Below, one piece after another: positions 37,520 to 50,300 of a stretch of DNA of 64,000 nucleotides. Below the pieces are notes generated by a model. That model made no database searches, had not been told where the DNA came from, and saw only the letters and a program-made list of their open reading frames with translations. The translations under genes and the position numbers were made by a program. Numbering within the stretch: the stretch's first letter is position 1; every line of letters begins with the position of its first letter. This DNA is from Acanthaster planci (lineage: Eukaryota > Echinodermata > Asteroidea > Valvatida > Acanthasteridae), in the NCBI RefSeq assembly GCF_001949145.1, contig NW_019091606.1, positions 28,122 to 92,121 of the forward strand, in the 5' to 3' direction.

Positions 37520-40500
37520 CTGTGTGGTGTCTTCCAGTATTTCCACAAGTGACAAACAGCGATTTAGACGCTACGCCAACGTACCGTGCAATGGGACACC
37601 AACCAGCCCTAATAAACTAGCCGGCTAATGAGCGTCTTGTCGAAAAACTGATGGCTATGTACATTCGGCCTACATGCTGCTCTTTAACTGTGATTGGATG
37701 TTAATTGGCCCTGTGCAGGAATACCTTTCTGTCATTGGCTGTCTAAACTGCTGACAAAGCATGAAATTGTTTGTTGCAGCTCGCGTGCCCACAAAGGATT
37801 ATTTCTTTCCCAGATGTTCGCCTTGGCCGTGAATTGAAAAGAATTCTTTCGAAAAATCGATAAGATGAACGCCCCTTTTTATATAACAAAGCATTTGAGA
37901 GCAAACTCCCTTGTTATCCGCAAAATACCCCGGTCTCACCAGCACTGCACGGTTTGACGTTCACGTCCGTCACTTTCTACACGAAAAACTATAGCGAGGT
38001 CCAGTGGCGTATATAGCGGGGGAGTGGTAGTGTTGCCGAATTTATATTTTTGTTCCTGGGACATGCTGGGTTTTTTTGGTATAAATCATTCCTTCCATTC
38101 TTTCAAAAACTGAAAGTGTCAACAATTTGGAAACAGTACTGAAATCATCGTTTGGTCAAATAGGGATAGTTTTCAGAAAAGAAAAAACCGTTAACCTCCC
38201 ACACTATCCCACTGGATTCAAAGCCTTCGTACGCCAGTAGTTAGGTACTGGTTTAGGTCCTCAGTACAACATTATCTTTCTACAGACAATGCTGGCATTT
38301 ACAGATCTTCTTTTACTGTCTAAAACTATATACCAGAACAGATTACACAAAGTCATTTGATTTAAATGTTTGGCTCCAACAAAATCGGTGAAGCCAGTTA
38401 TTACATCTTGAACAAAATACTTTCGTTCTCATGAGAAACAGACACCTGCTGACATTATGCAAGCATATTTACGTAAATCTGAAGGCCATGTATGATATTG
38501 TTTGATTCAGTTAATTCTGGAAAACAAAAACACAATTATCGATCCAGTGTCGTATACAAGGGGTCCCTCTTTTTTCATATGCATCCGGTTTATTCCTCGT
38601 CGATTGTGTGGCAACAGAACTAGTGGTTTTATGAAATTCAGTTACTCGTACAGCAGCTCAATTATACCTGTACCTACTTTTTGAGGCAACCAAACATTCA
38701 AGATGCCCCCTGAAAGTAAACACCTGTTTGTTATGTCTGTTTTCGTAGAATGTTCCTTCAAATTAGAATTGTGAAAATAAACAATTCCTGAAAATGTACC
38801 AAATGATTAATTCACTCACTCGTTTTATTTATTAATGGTTCATCTCACTACCACTTACATTTTGGAAAAAAATCCTGATATCGGACAATTATACTGTTTA
38901 TTAATAGAGTCACTGACGTCAGTAGTATAGGCCGATTTTTGTTAATTGATTAATAAAAGTAGAAATTAACCGCCAACTGTAGGCACCTCCCGTCTAATCC
39001 TACCTCTCGTCATGCCAAACAACGTGGTTTAGTCACTGTAAACGTGGGGGCTTCCCCCCCCCCCAGCCGGGAAAAAATATTCTGGTCGGAGTATATTATA
39101 TAATACATAACTCCGAGTAGCAAGGTGGATGTTTTTACTCCCAGGTTATTTTCCGGTCATGGTTACTGAAAGATACAACTGCAGTAGGGCCAAAGCTCAC
39201 TATATTTTCCTTTTTTTCGGATTTAATGGTTTGAGGGTGCAGAGGACATCCATGTAGGAACTTAAAATCATTTAGAACAAAATCTTTGTTCAAAAATTAA
39301 TAATAACGGGATTATAAGATCGGCGGCCACAAAATCCCCTCATAAAGACTTGATAGGAAAAAACACAGATGAACTGCAGAGTTAAAACATGTTTATAGCA
39401 ATTCTAATCCCGATTCGTCTGGCCGTTACGATGTTGAGTGCACGATGTGGAATACCGATTTACATATCGATTGATAATTTGGAATTGCTGACATAAGCGG
39501 AACTTTCAAGTACATCACTATGAACCTCTCTGGACATAATTCTCACAAAAACGATTTATAATCTTTATAGCAAATTTGATGCAACAGTTACAGTTTTCTT
39601 AAATTTTTCTATTTTTCCAGAATCCTTTTTTGTTTTACAACATTCGTTGTGCATTATGCATCGTTGCACTGAAAGTCCAAAATACAGATGTTGAGCTAAA
39701 TACACCAGAGTGATTTCTAGCGAGTTATTTGTTCCCACCCTTAAACTGATATCGGCTCCTCCTTCTCTTGCTGTAAAGAAGAAAGTTGTTATAAATCTAA
39801 TATTGCGGAAGGTGTATTTCATTCCACGTACGCTACACTGGGCACAAAGCCTATTTGATACGTACTAAAAAACTGCGTCATAATTCTTCGTCAGGACAAT
39901 CAATACATCTGAAAATGACTTCGATAAGCTCAGTGCGGGGAAAGCGCTGAACATAATATTGTTAAAGAAATCTACGTCGCGACGCGAAGATACAAGATGG
40001 AAGGTGCAAAATTTAATTACCCTTAAGATGTTTATTGCCGACGCTGATGCCTTTGATATTAAAGTGTAGCATTTTTGCAGGCACTTATAGTTTGAAACCA
40101 ATTAAATACACGCTTATCGGTAGACGATTAGTTGGAAATCAACGTTACTATTCGGGGGAAGCTGTTTTACAATAATTCTTGAAATTTGGCCGAAACGTGA
40201 CTGAACCCAGGATCTTGCTTTAATGCAATGGCCGAGGGCGCGTCCTATTCATACAGTTTATTCAACAATCAGTGTGCAAACGCCACAAGCTTTTCTGCCA
40301 TCTTTTTTCAAATTTATTTATTTGCAGTACATACATGCAGATATAAGTCTACGAGCGGGAACTAACGACCAGCGTTCATAATTTTTTGTATTCAGGTAGG
40401 ACGAAGTCTGAAGCGCTCAGTCGTTGCCTATGAACGATTAACACATTGTGAACAAGCTGTTGACTGGGTCATTAGTTATGTTCTTGGAACTGGAATGATC

Positions 40501-41671
40501 ATAAAACATTCAGGGATGAATTGAAAATGCTGAGACTGTTCGCTTTAATGATCAGTTTCGTGAGTACCTGATCGGATAGCTTTGAGGAGATCAACATTGC
40601 AATTTCCTTGATACCCTCCCAATTAACAGAGAAGCTCCACCCAGAACACATTATGAAATATTCATTCCACAGATCTATCTACTCACAGTTTAAAATAGAA
40701 CAAATATAAAACCATTTGATATGTTTAAGGGCAAAAGGGGTCACAAATCAGCCAAAAATGTGCTGTTATAAGGCAAAGAGGGAGGAAAATGATTATCGGT
40801 TGTCACTTGATGGTTCGATCTGTTCGACTGGTTACAGATTTAAAAAAACAATCTTAAAAAGAACAATTGAAAAAGACACACTTGCAAGAAAATACGAAGT
40901 AGAGAGTATTGTAATGAACCAAATTTTCCATAAATCCTGAACTGTGTGGCTTTCAACTCTCAATTTTAATTGTGTGCGAGGTAGCATGGGCAATTTCAAA
41001 TAAATTAGCATAAATGCAACCTTCATTTTTGGGCTGTCTCGTGAATTTCATCAAGCAGTTTAAACGTACAATGAATGCTGTGTGGAGGTGAGGCAGTCTT
41101 TGGCTCTGCGGAAGCCAGGGCGTCATATTCGAAATATGTAAGACAAGTAATCGTTTCATTTTGACATGAAAGTGTTCCTGGATGTAAATTCCCTTACATT
41201 TGCATGATTTCCATCTATGTGCCTAATGTACCGCGTTGCCTAAGCCTGCGAGTGAGGAAGAGGCACATTCCTATCTGTTTCTTCTATACAACGTCGAGGT
41301 TTTCGTCGAGGATTTCTCGACATTGCCACTAGCGTGCCGCTACCCGTGGCGCAAGTTGCTCATGGTCTGCTGGGCACTCACGCATCTAATTTGGATATGA
41401 AGGGTCTAGGCGTATTTCTGATTGGATGCGTCCATATTGCTTACATTCTCGTCTGAACACCACATATAGAGTCACCGTCTACAAAAGGCCTAATGCACTG
41501 ATATCAATCTTGAGGCTGCAAGAGGCTTATTCCAGAAACGGAAAGAGCGTAAAGGGAAACTTGGCCTCACTGAGTTTTCCGTAGTTTCAGATTGAACCAG
41601 CATTTACCGACTACCAACTCCAGTGTGAGGCAGGAAGTCCTGTCGGGCCTTTTAACACTGAGGCCGCTAAC
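37520..41671. other. Intergenic or 5' intron region
   Basis: No gene supported. CAGTGGCGTATATAGCGG at 37999 and TACGCCAG near 38236 could be the two ends of a hAT-like MITE (about 240 bp), but the 8-bp flanks do not match. A C run at 39053-39065 and AT-rich DNA make up the rest. The first exon and promoter of the large minus-strand gene probably lie here. Confidence 0.35.
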
Positions 41672-42682
41672 ATGAAAACAGTCATGATGCCTAACAACTC
41701 AGATGTCATGGCCATAGAGTGTGAACCGCAAAAACAAATTGCCCACCGAGCTGTCCGGGCGACTTATATCGGGGCTGATTTCGTGCTTACAATGTTGGGG
41801 AATATACTGACTATCGCAGTCATTAGAAAGGTTGAGGAGTTCTCAGACGGCACGAAGATGCTCTTCACGTCTCTCGCACTGGCTGATTTGGGAGTCGCAT
41901 TTGTTGCTGCCACGTCTTTGGTTGCTGAGATATCCGGGCGTTGGATTTTCCCAGCGTGGATGTGTGAGGTCTCTTTTGGAACCTTCTACATTTTCACGGC
42001 CGTTTCTGTTTGCATGCTTATCTTCCTGACATTTGACCGGCTTGTAGCTGTCCTAAGGCCGCTGCGTTATTCTCTAATTTTGACCAAAGGAAGGAGTCTT
42101 TTTGCTACTGCCTTCATCTGGTTTGCCTGTGCCGTAGGTGCAATAATCACGTTGGCTACCAACCAGATAATATACAACAAATGTTCAGCAATGTGTGTGA
42201 CAAGGTTAAGGAGCATTCCTCAAAGCATTGTTGCTTTGGTAACATTCTACATCATCCCGCTAACTCTCATACTCCTGATGAATTTGAAACTTCTGTCTGT
42301 GGCGCGCCAACACGCAAGACGGTCCAGGAACCAAGTTGCACCTCCACCTCCACCATCATCCTGCGATCTCGATCAAGTATACATGCAACCCCCTCCTCGG
42401 AGCGCACTCAGGGGCAAAGCTGTCGGGGTAATCACTCTCGTCACCTTCGCCTTCATCGTTAGCTGGTCGCTTTTCTACGTGAAACTGGTACTCGGGGCAG
42501 TGTCCGATGAAGATACTACACTCCCCGAGTGGATCGAGTTTACGTCCATTTGGTTAGCCCTGACCAATAGTTGGTGGAATTTCATCATCTATTCGGTAAT
42601 GAATCGAAGCTTCCGGCGGCATTTAAAGTTTGTTTTGCATCGCTTGTGTTCTTGGTTGTCCGCTCGCTTATGTAAAAAATAA
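41672..42682 (+). CDS. Class A (rhodopsin-like) G-protein-coupled receptor, intronless
   Basis: 336 residues in one exon, the full length of a small class A receptor, with seven hydrophobic segments. Landmarks: NNS sequon near residue 8; GN at 43-44 (TM1); LALAD at 68-72 (TM2); Cys98 before TM3, paired with Cys171 or 175 in loop 2; TFDRLVAV at 120-127 in place of (D/E)RY; TFYIIP at 191-196 (TM5); SWSLFY at 264-269 where CWxP is usual; NFIIY at 303-307 for NPxxY. A basic tail RRHLK follows TM7. The ligand is unknown. The weak match to amine or peptide receptors suggests a lineage-expanded orphan group. Its start Met is the first in frame before TM1. A paralogue lies 10.7 kb downstream. AATAAA overlaps the stop codon. 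Confidence 0.93.
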   Translation: MKTVMMPNNSDVMAIECEPQKQIAHRAVRATYIGADFVLTMLGNILTIAVIRKVEEFSDGTKMLFTSLALADLGVAFVAATSLVAEISGRWIFPAWMCEVSFGTFYIFTAVSVCMLIFLTFDRLVAVLRPLRYSLILTKGRSLFATAFIWFACAVGAIITLATNQIIYNKCSAMCVTRLRSIPQSIVALVTFYIIPLTLILLMNLKLLSVARQHARRSRNQVAPPPPPSSCDLDQVYMQPPPRSALRGKAVGVITLVTFAFIVSWSLFYVKLVLGAVSDEDTTLPEWIEFTSIWLALTNSWWNFIIYSVMNRSFRRHLKFVLHRLCSWLSARLCKK

Positions 42683-43365
42683 AACGGAGTTACAGTGCTG
42701 CTGTAAATAAGTTTGATTCATATAAGTATAAAATTCAATATAGAATGGTTTGTCCGACTTCACACACAAAAGAAAGTGCACTCTGTCATATAAATTTGAT
42801 ACGACCTTTGCCGAGTACGTCGAACTGCGATTTCTCAAGGAAAATTTTCTCAGATGGATTGATTTTGCTGTCACAGACCTGCTCTAATGTGACTTCTGCT
42901 GCATCTCCTGCAAATGTTAAGTACGTTAAGGCGTTTTAAAATGTTATTTTAACCCAGAAAATTGTCACTGTTTATCCCAATAATGAGTTGGGCAAATTTA
43001 GACTCAGATCCCGCTTAATTGTTCCGAGCTGTAAGAGTGGATCGAGTGCAGTTGGACTCTTCTATCAAAGAAAAATTATATTACGTGGATATTTTAGAGA
43101 TTGTGTGGTTTTAAGAGAATGGTTGTATGGCAGCAATTAAACGCAAACTTGGTAACTTTCATTTCAGAAAATGTATTCAATGGCGACATTCAAGCAGCAA
43201 TTCACCCAGTGCACTGTTATTGTTGTCTCCGCTGACCGAATAATTACTTCTTGAAACAGATTAGTAGATGACGTTATGTTTATTAGCAATATGTAACATC
43301 AAATGTATGGATTCAGTCTAAATATCTTGACTTCTTCACATTTTATTAAAATAGCAAACAAACAA
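42683..43365. other. Intergenic, nothing recognised
   Basis: 3' flank of the receptor gene. AT-rich, without recognisable repeats. Confidence 0.35.
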
Positions 43366-43480
43366 CAGGGGCGGATCGAGGAACTTTTGCGGGGGTCAGG
43401 CCTCTCAATTTGTTTTTAAATGTCCGATTATCCGAACAGGCAGACGCCTAAGTAATGCATAACATTTTTATTATTATTAA
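43366..43480. repeat. Possible 5' tip of a hAT-like element
   Basis: CAGGGGCGGATCGAGGAACT is a start typical of nonautonomous hAT elements. No matching end was found, so it may be truncated by the neighbouring retroelement. ATT trinucleotide repeats follow at 43468-43490. Confidence 0.35.
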
Positions 43481-43489
43481 TATTGTTAT

Positions 43490-44344
43490 TATTTGTTCAG
43501 CCAACACATCAGAAAAGACTGGACCATGCAGTACAATTCTGTAAAATACAGAACGACACAAAACAACACAGTGCAAAAGAGATCAATATTCCCAGATGGG
43601 CCAAATTTGTGATCCGTAGACCTTCGGCCTTACATCAGGATGTAGAACATTACATGACAAACATTAAGTAACAAATTTAATATTTACAATAAAAGGTAAA
43701 TATCGAAGCAAGACGTATGCATGAAAACATGATGTATACATTACAAAACAGGAAATTGTTTTCAAAAATTGCAATAAAAAGTGAATATTATATGATTTAC
43801 TGAGCTGGACAAAAGGAAAAATATAAAAATAATAATATAATAAAAAGTATACAGATGACTAATTGGAAACATTCATGGATAAATACTCATAAAAGCATCA
43901 GTTTGCGGATGAAACGATATGACGTAAACCCAGCAACAGTCCCCTTGGATTTCAACGATCTAAAAAACGAAGATAAACAATTGGTGGTGACTGGATTGCC
44001 GCATTTTATTGGCAATGCTGACCAGATCCTAGGAAATGTATTGATTGCATTCAGGTGTGAGGAGTGGATTCTTGCAGGCAAGTGTTTGAACATTAAAGTG
44101 GTTGTTAAAGCGTATCTGTGGTTAACACCGATGTTCCTATTCACATTTGGTTGTATTAAACAGGTGCTTGACAACAAATGAGATCATTAAACAATTGCGG
44201 CAACAAGGTAGTGGAGACCCTTTCCAAAGTCGCAAGTCGGTCAGAGTATGACATTTCTCCAATTCCTTGACCTAGGATAAATCGGGTCACACACCTCTGG
44301 ACACGCTGAAGAACTTCCACCTGCATCACACCGATGCACTGCAT
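43490..44344 (-). pseudogene. Decayed non-LTR retrotransposon, reverse transcriptase C-terminal part
   Basis: On the minus strand 44344-44156 encodes VEVLQRVQRCVTRFI and SYSDRLATLE, the (L/V)E.VQRR.TR(F/M)I..L.Y..RL..L segment found after the RT domain of CR1/Jockey-type LINEs. In another frame, 44177-43887 encodes FKHLPARIHSSHLN, then NTFPRIWSALP and SFFRSLK, the usual FF..R....WN.LP....SF...L terminal motif. Two frames for one protein means at least one frameshift. Sequence down to about 43490 may be its 3' UTR. Nonfunctional. Confidence 0.7.
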
Positions 44345-47300
44345 TATTAATGATGTATAAATAATAACCCTTTCAGGATGATATCTTTTTTTATTACCGC
44401 TACAATTGTTATTTCATTTATTTATTCTTTGTGTACGTTATTTCATATACTTATTCTTTATTTGTCAGAGCAGGGGGTTGACTCCCCGGATCTATGCCTG
44501 AATGAAGCACCCTTATTAATCGTTCAGTGTCCGTCAAGTGATTTTCAGCGGTATGGTATATTGGTAATATTAATGTAATGGGCGTTGAGCAGTTATGAAG
44601 AAAAGTGTATTCTAGTCATCAAGAACAAAAGTGTACTTCACTGGTGTAGATAAAATAAATGTAGTAGGTTCCATGTGATGATGTTTCTCAGATTCGTATT
44701 TTGTGCAACACCCTTGTCTTAAATTTATGAAAATGTGTTGACATATCGTTTTGCTTAACCTCACTGCAAAGTGCCATTTTTAAACATGAGATCATTTTTC
44801 ATATACTTTAACAAATCAGGATATTATATTGCTGTGATGTCATTTCAAAAAGACGCGGTTCGTTTGGGGAGTTTGTTCAATTTATGGAACAAAACTTTAC
44901 CTGTTTAGAATATTTGTGACGAAGTTTTCATCACTGGCCACTCGCCCAGTACTGAAATAGCAACAATTCAGCAACAAATCCCACAAAATAAGAAAATTCC
45001 AGACTGCAAAGAATGCACAAATCTAGCATATTTTACTTCTGAAATAGATGTAACATACAGATTTTTTCCAAGATAACATCACACTACTGACCCTTAATGT
45101 GCAATTTTGCATGGGCGATATATAATAAAATGATTAAATGGGGTTTAGTAAAAGTATATTAACGAGGAGTACATTATAAAAATCGCACTCTCTTGACCCT
45201 TGAAGTGGTTTCGTCAAAACTTAAGCTAAGATAGGATCACATCTTGTTGCCAAAAGAGGTTACTTTAAAACATGTAAGGCAAAAAATTGGTCCATTGTTT
45301 GTACCAGTATGTTTTCATAAGTGAATAGTTTGTTGTTGTTGTTGTTGCTGATAACATGAATAGGTGATGAGATGCAATTTAGTTAGCAATGTATATCAGA
45401 TATATTTGTGATACCCTTGTTTTGTGCAATTGGTCATTGTCCAATCATTTTATTGGTGATTCGAACCAGAATGATTAGTAAATTCAAAATTTCGACATTA
45501 TATCGTTTCAGGTAATTTTATTAATTCAACTTAATTTTTGTCTCGTAACCAGACAGCCTTTTATGATATAATTGCAACTAGTGTGGATCTGTTTCGTAGT
45601 GACCGCTTCATGTTGGTTGTATCCAAGCATTGATTGTTGACGGATAACAATGAAGCTGCTGTATGCCATGGAAAATATTGAGGTCAGAAAGTAAACTATA
45701 AGACTTTGATTAAAGGCAGAGGTTTGTTGGACACGTAATTTTATAGAGTATATCCAGTTTAATTTGAGGATTTTTATCTTGTATGATTTTGTTCACTTTT
45801 GAATTCTTCTCTTTAATATCGCGTGTTGTTTTAAGTGGATAAATCATTCACGATCAGCCTTTAGGCTGCGATTACAGCTTAAAGAAAGATACACCATGTA
45901 AATTATTTTCTTAAGCTTTGATAATGACAAACAACTTTCAACTCCAAAGGAGAATTGAAGAATTTAACGACAAGCTCACATATGGATAAAGTTCCTGAAG
46001 GAAAAGGTCTACAGCAAAGCCAATATGAATTACGTAAATGTAAAAGTTTTTCCGGTTAATTTTGCAATTCTTTCATTTAAAAGTGCTTAAACGAAAGATT
46101 AATTTCGTCAGTGATATAGATACAAAGCGCTGGCCCTTAATCTAGAGAAAGTCAAATAACAGTGAGTCGTGTAATTTGTTATGCCTGATTTCTTCGGCCC
46201 ATTCTTTCTTAGTAAATTTTGAATCACAAAAAAATGACGTCCAAATACCCGGTAATTCAAACCAGCTTAACGATACATTTTATGAAGAAATTGAATGATT
46301 AAATCGGTAAAAAGAATGACAAAAACGAATTTGCTTTTCCAATTCAACGCCATTCCAGGAGTGAGACGAAAATGACGATAAATATGACGAATAAGAATGG
46401 TTCTTTTCGTGAATTACACTGCGCTGAAAGTAAAATCTGTTTCAAAATTGGAATCAACATTTGTGGCGAGAAACCCCTCTTTGACGAAATTTGACGAAAT
46501 TTCAGCAATTTTAAACGAAAGAAGTGTTAAATTCACTGGTAAAATCTATAGTAAATCAATGAAGGAAAACTAAGAATTTTTGAATTTAATAATTTAATTC
46601 GGTAGGGCCCATTCTAATAACACTTCAAAATGCACTTGGTTTTCCACTAAAACCTCAGTGGCTTATGAAAGTGTTCTTGTGTTTTCCCCTCTAATTTAAT
46701 CTGTTCTTAGTTTTTGTTTTTGTTTCTTGAGGAAACTGCGCCACTATATGAAATTTTCGGTTGTGGCGTATAGCCTGTTTGACTTTGATTCACTTAACAC
46801 ATTTCATTGCTTTGAAAATTTATTGATGAAATTCTTTCCGCGAGCGGCTTGCGTGCTTTTCTCACGCAGTGATTTCGCAATTTGCCTCAGAGAGATTACT
46901 GTGGAAACAGAATGACTCGGGTAATATTTTATTATCAGAATCTTGTCATAAATCTCTAGTAACATGTTCATTTCATTGCAGATCCAGTACACAACATTCA
47001 AACCACGAGCATATTTGTATAAACATGACCTAAGCCAAACACAAAAACAGAAATGTAGCCTGTGGTATTATTTTTTCAATAATGTTTGATTTTTTTTATA
47101 TTTCCCTAGATAAATCGTTTTGATTTGCAATAAATGGCTCAATCAAAGGGGTTAATGGAGAGACAACAATTGTAGTATAATTTTACGCCCATCCCCTGGT
47201 CGAAACGTTTAGGGGCAGATATATCCCAATCCCACACCAGGACGTATGCCCCGGCATGCTCAATTAGGCCTAAAATAAACGAAAATTTACCAAGATCTAG

Positions 47301-50300
47301 CCACTTTAAAGCATTTCTCAGAAAGTCTCAAATTTTTGTACAGACTTTTTGTATATTCACGTGAAATAATCTAATACACTTTAAGCGATGAATGTTGACG
47401 TCCGTGTGTGTTTTGATATTTTTTTTATGGAGCCACGTCCGCAAGACAGACTGCAGAGCGCATTTGAAACGCACGGGTGCCCTTTTTAAAATCTATGGTT
47501 CTCATTTCTGACCGACCCTATTTTTGGCTTCAGACCTCGGAAAGAAACTTGTTTTTCTTCCGATCTAATGGAGGACCTTGCATGTAAAAAAGTAGGATCT
47601 GATGACCTCCATAAAAGCAGAACTGAAATGTACATGTGCGATACGATTTGCTCAAACATCAACACAGCGACATTTGACAGTATGGCATCATTAATACCAA
47701 ACCGATACCAAATGCTCTATACACAAGCACGTACAGTGCGCCATAGAAAAGACAAATCGTACAACGTACATACACACTCCACACACGAACACCGTACGGT
47801 GACTTCACACTGACTTAAACGAGGCATTGTGTTGTGTACCAATAAAACTATTTTTCTGTATTCAGCCAGAAACAAAGACATTCATGGTATTCAATATAAA
47901 AACAAGTATACATGGTGCATTTTGCCTGGTTTATTCAGTCATCTATATGGCAAGAGCATGGAATTTTTTAAAGAAGTGTTTTGACCCTCCCTCAGTTGGA
48001 AAAAGATATGAGAACTACAGAATATAAGGAGTGCCCTAATTAAAAAAAACGCACAGAACTTGAACTGGCGCAGCTCAAAGTGAAAATCAACAAACCTATC
48101 AGTGGACTGGGATTTTAATGCACTATGTATACTTCTTTTTATAAGTGGATTGGGCTTTTTGCTTAAAATAGACCAATCAAGCCCATCCATAGCCTTTCGG
48201 CCAAACAATGGCTACAAACAATGGCTACATGCATTGTTCGGCGTCCATAAGGTTTTACCACTACGAAAGCAGGGCGAGGGTTCCTCTTGTTTTCTCTGAA
48301 TGACACAATCTACATTCAAAATTCTTGGTATGAACAGAAAAAAAGTCCCTTTTAGCTTGTTATAGTTGATCTCTGAAGACAAATGAAACTGCGTTCGATT
48401 TGGATGATTCCATATTTATTGAACAGATAAAATCAGAGAAATCATTTGTTCATTTATTTAAATGCAGAAAATGAGAAAATAGGGTTGTTCACTTTTGGAG
48501 CATGACTGTAATTTTGCAAGTGGGAATTTAAAGTTTTTAGTTGTCCACTTTTGACGCGCCACGAGAGTTGTTAAAGTAAAATCCAAATTTCTGCTAGCGG
48601 AAAATTTTCGTTTTTGAAAATGCTATACGCGAGTCCAAAATCCCGAGAATCTACCACCAGAAAATAAGAAATGGGGTTGTCCACTTTTGATGCTCCATAC
48701 AATATGAACCTTTTGCCTATTCTTCAGTGAAAATAAGCAGGGTTGTTTGAAAAGCCACACTTTATAAGCTGTATTCAAAAGACACTCTTTTTCGCGCTCT
48801 GATCCAAACCCATTGTACACATTCCTGAAGCTATTACGCACCAAGGCCTAATGGTGGGGAATTTACTATGTGCCTGCCTCCTGAACAGCTCTCAGAACAA
48901 ACATGAATATTTACGATGTATAAGAAAGCGAACTGCTAAAGTTCGGCGGAGCCTATCGTGCACAGTTTCTTATTGGGCGACAGTAACGTTCTCACGTTGC
49001 TACGGTTCAAAACGAAGGAACACTACTTGCACTTCCCTGGACTATGAAATGCATACTTGCGGCGGCGTCGCTACCAACATAATGGACATTCCCCACCAAC
49101 ATGGCTCTTTTCAACCAATGAGAGCGTTCTTCTGCTCAAGGCAGATTATTTATGAATGGAACGACAATAAGTATTTTGCTAGTTTTGGTAATATTCCCTC
49201 ATTAAGCAAAGAGTTTATGCATGCCAACTAAGAGGGGACCTGGTCTGGTCCACTGGTTTCACTCATTAGCTCAGCATAGATAACCCAAGGGTATACCAGA
49301 GAACAGGTTTAGTGGCAGGCATAAAAGCGGACAGCCTGGAGATGTCCAGAGGATGAAGCGCTTTAGACATACTGGTTAAATGAGTGTCGATTTTATCGGA
49401 CAACCCAGGATATCGAAACTGCATGAACTCACACTTGTTTGCATTGGTAACCAATTTAATCTGGTGATGCCTTTTTCGAGGATAAGTACATTTCTGATAC
49501 AATAAGCATAAAAGCTGATATTTGCATCTCCTGTTTAATTAGTTTTCAAAAGTTCGCCCCATTTCTGATGTTTGTGGTAATAAAAAGCTCATTGACGTTC
49601 TCCAATGACTTCTTCGATATAATCGTCAACCATGGTTTCTCACTGCGTTGGACAGCCATCTTTTTTTTAACGAGAAAGTGTGAGTCAAAGGCCAGAACCA
49701 GCATAATATAAAACATTTTTTGTTGAGGCCTACTACAACCCCAAACTTCCTGCAAGTCTTCATTTTGGATTCATAATCCAAAAGACCATATCTTTGTATC
49801 ATTAGTGCATGGAAGAAGATGGTCTAAGAGAGTATTCTCAACCCTATGTTGCTGTCTAAGTTGGCAACTATGCAAACATTGTCACAACTACAATGTACAT
49901 ACCTGTGCGTCATATGGCAGTCGTCTTCAGGCGGCCTTCCATTGTGTACGTGTTTCGGCTGCGTTGCATATACAGGATGCGTTCACACGTTTCACTTTCA
50001 CAGACACAAAAATCGACCATTAACATCACACACGTGTGGATTGCGTTCGGCTGTCAAAGTCACTCCGGGAGCGATTTTGACGGAAACGCAACGCTTGACG
50101 CAAGTGTTGACGTGCATATGGAAAGGCGCCTTTATAATGACAGAGCTTGATTACAAAGCATCAGGTTGATCACCCCGTGCAGGAAATTCAACAACTGTGT
50201 GAGGATTTATAAGATCTTATAATATTAAAAATACTTATACAATCCAAATGACCTAAAAAAGACAATATGAGGTCCAATGTCTGGATAGCGAGTTCTGAAA

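Noticed and set aside
37999-38245. hAT-like MITE with CAGTGGCGTA and TACGCCAG ends
   Set aside because: The flanking 8-mers differ and the inverted repeats are short. Not secure enough to call as an element.
40527-40565. Plus-strand ATG followed by a signal-peptide-like stretch (MLRLFALMISF) and a GTGAGT donor
   Set aside because: It is on the opposite strand to the large gene and the GPCR downstream has its own start. Eleven residues are too few to call an exon.
48851-49231. 126-residue open frame on the plus strand
   Set aside because: No domain, no homologue recognised and no splice or promoter features. Chance frame in intergenic DNA.
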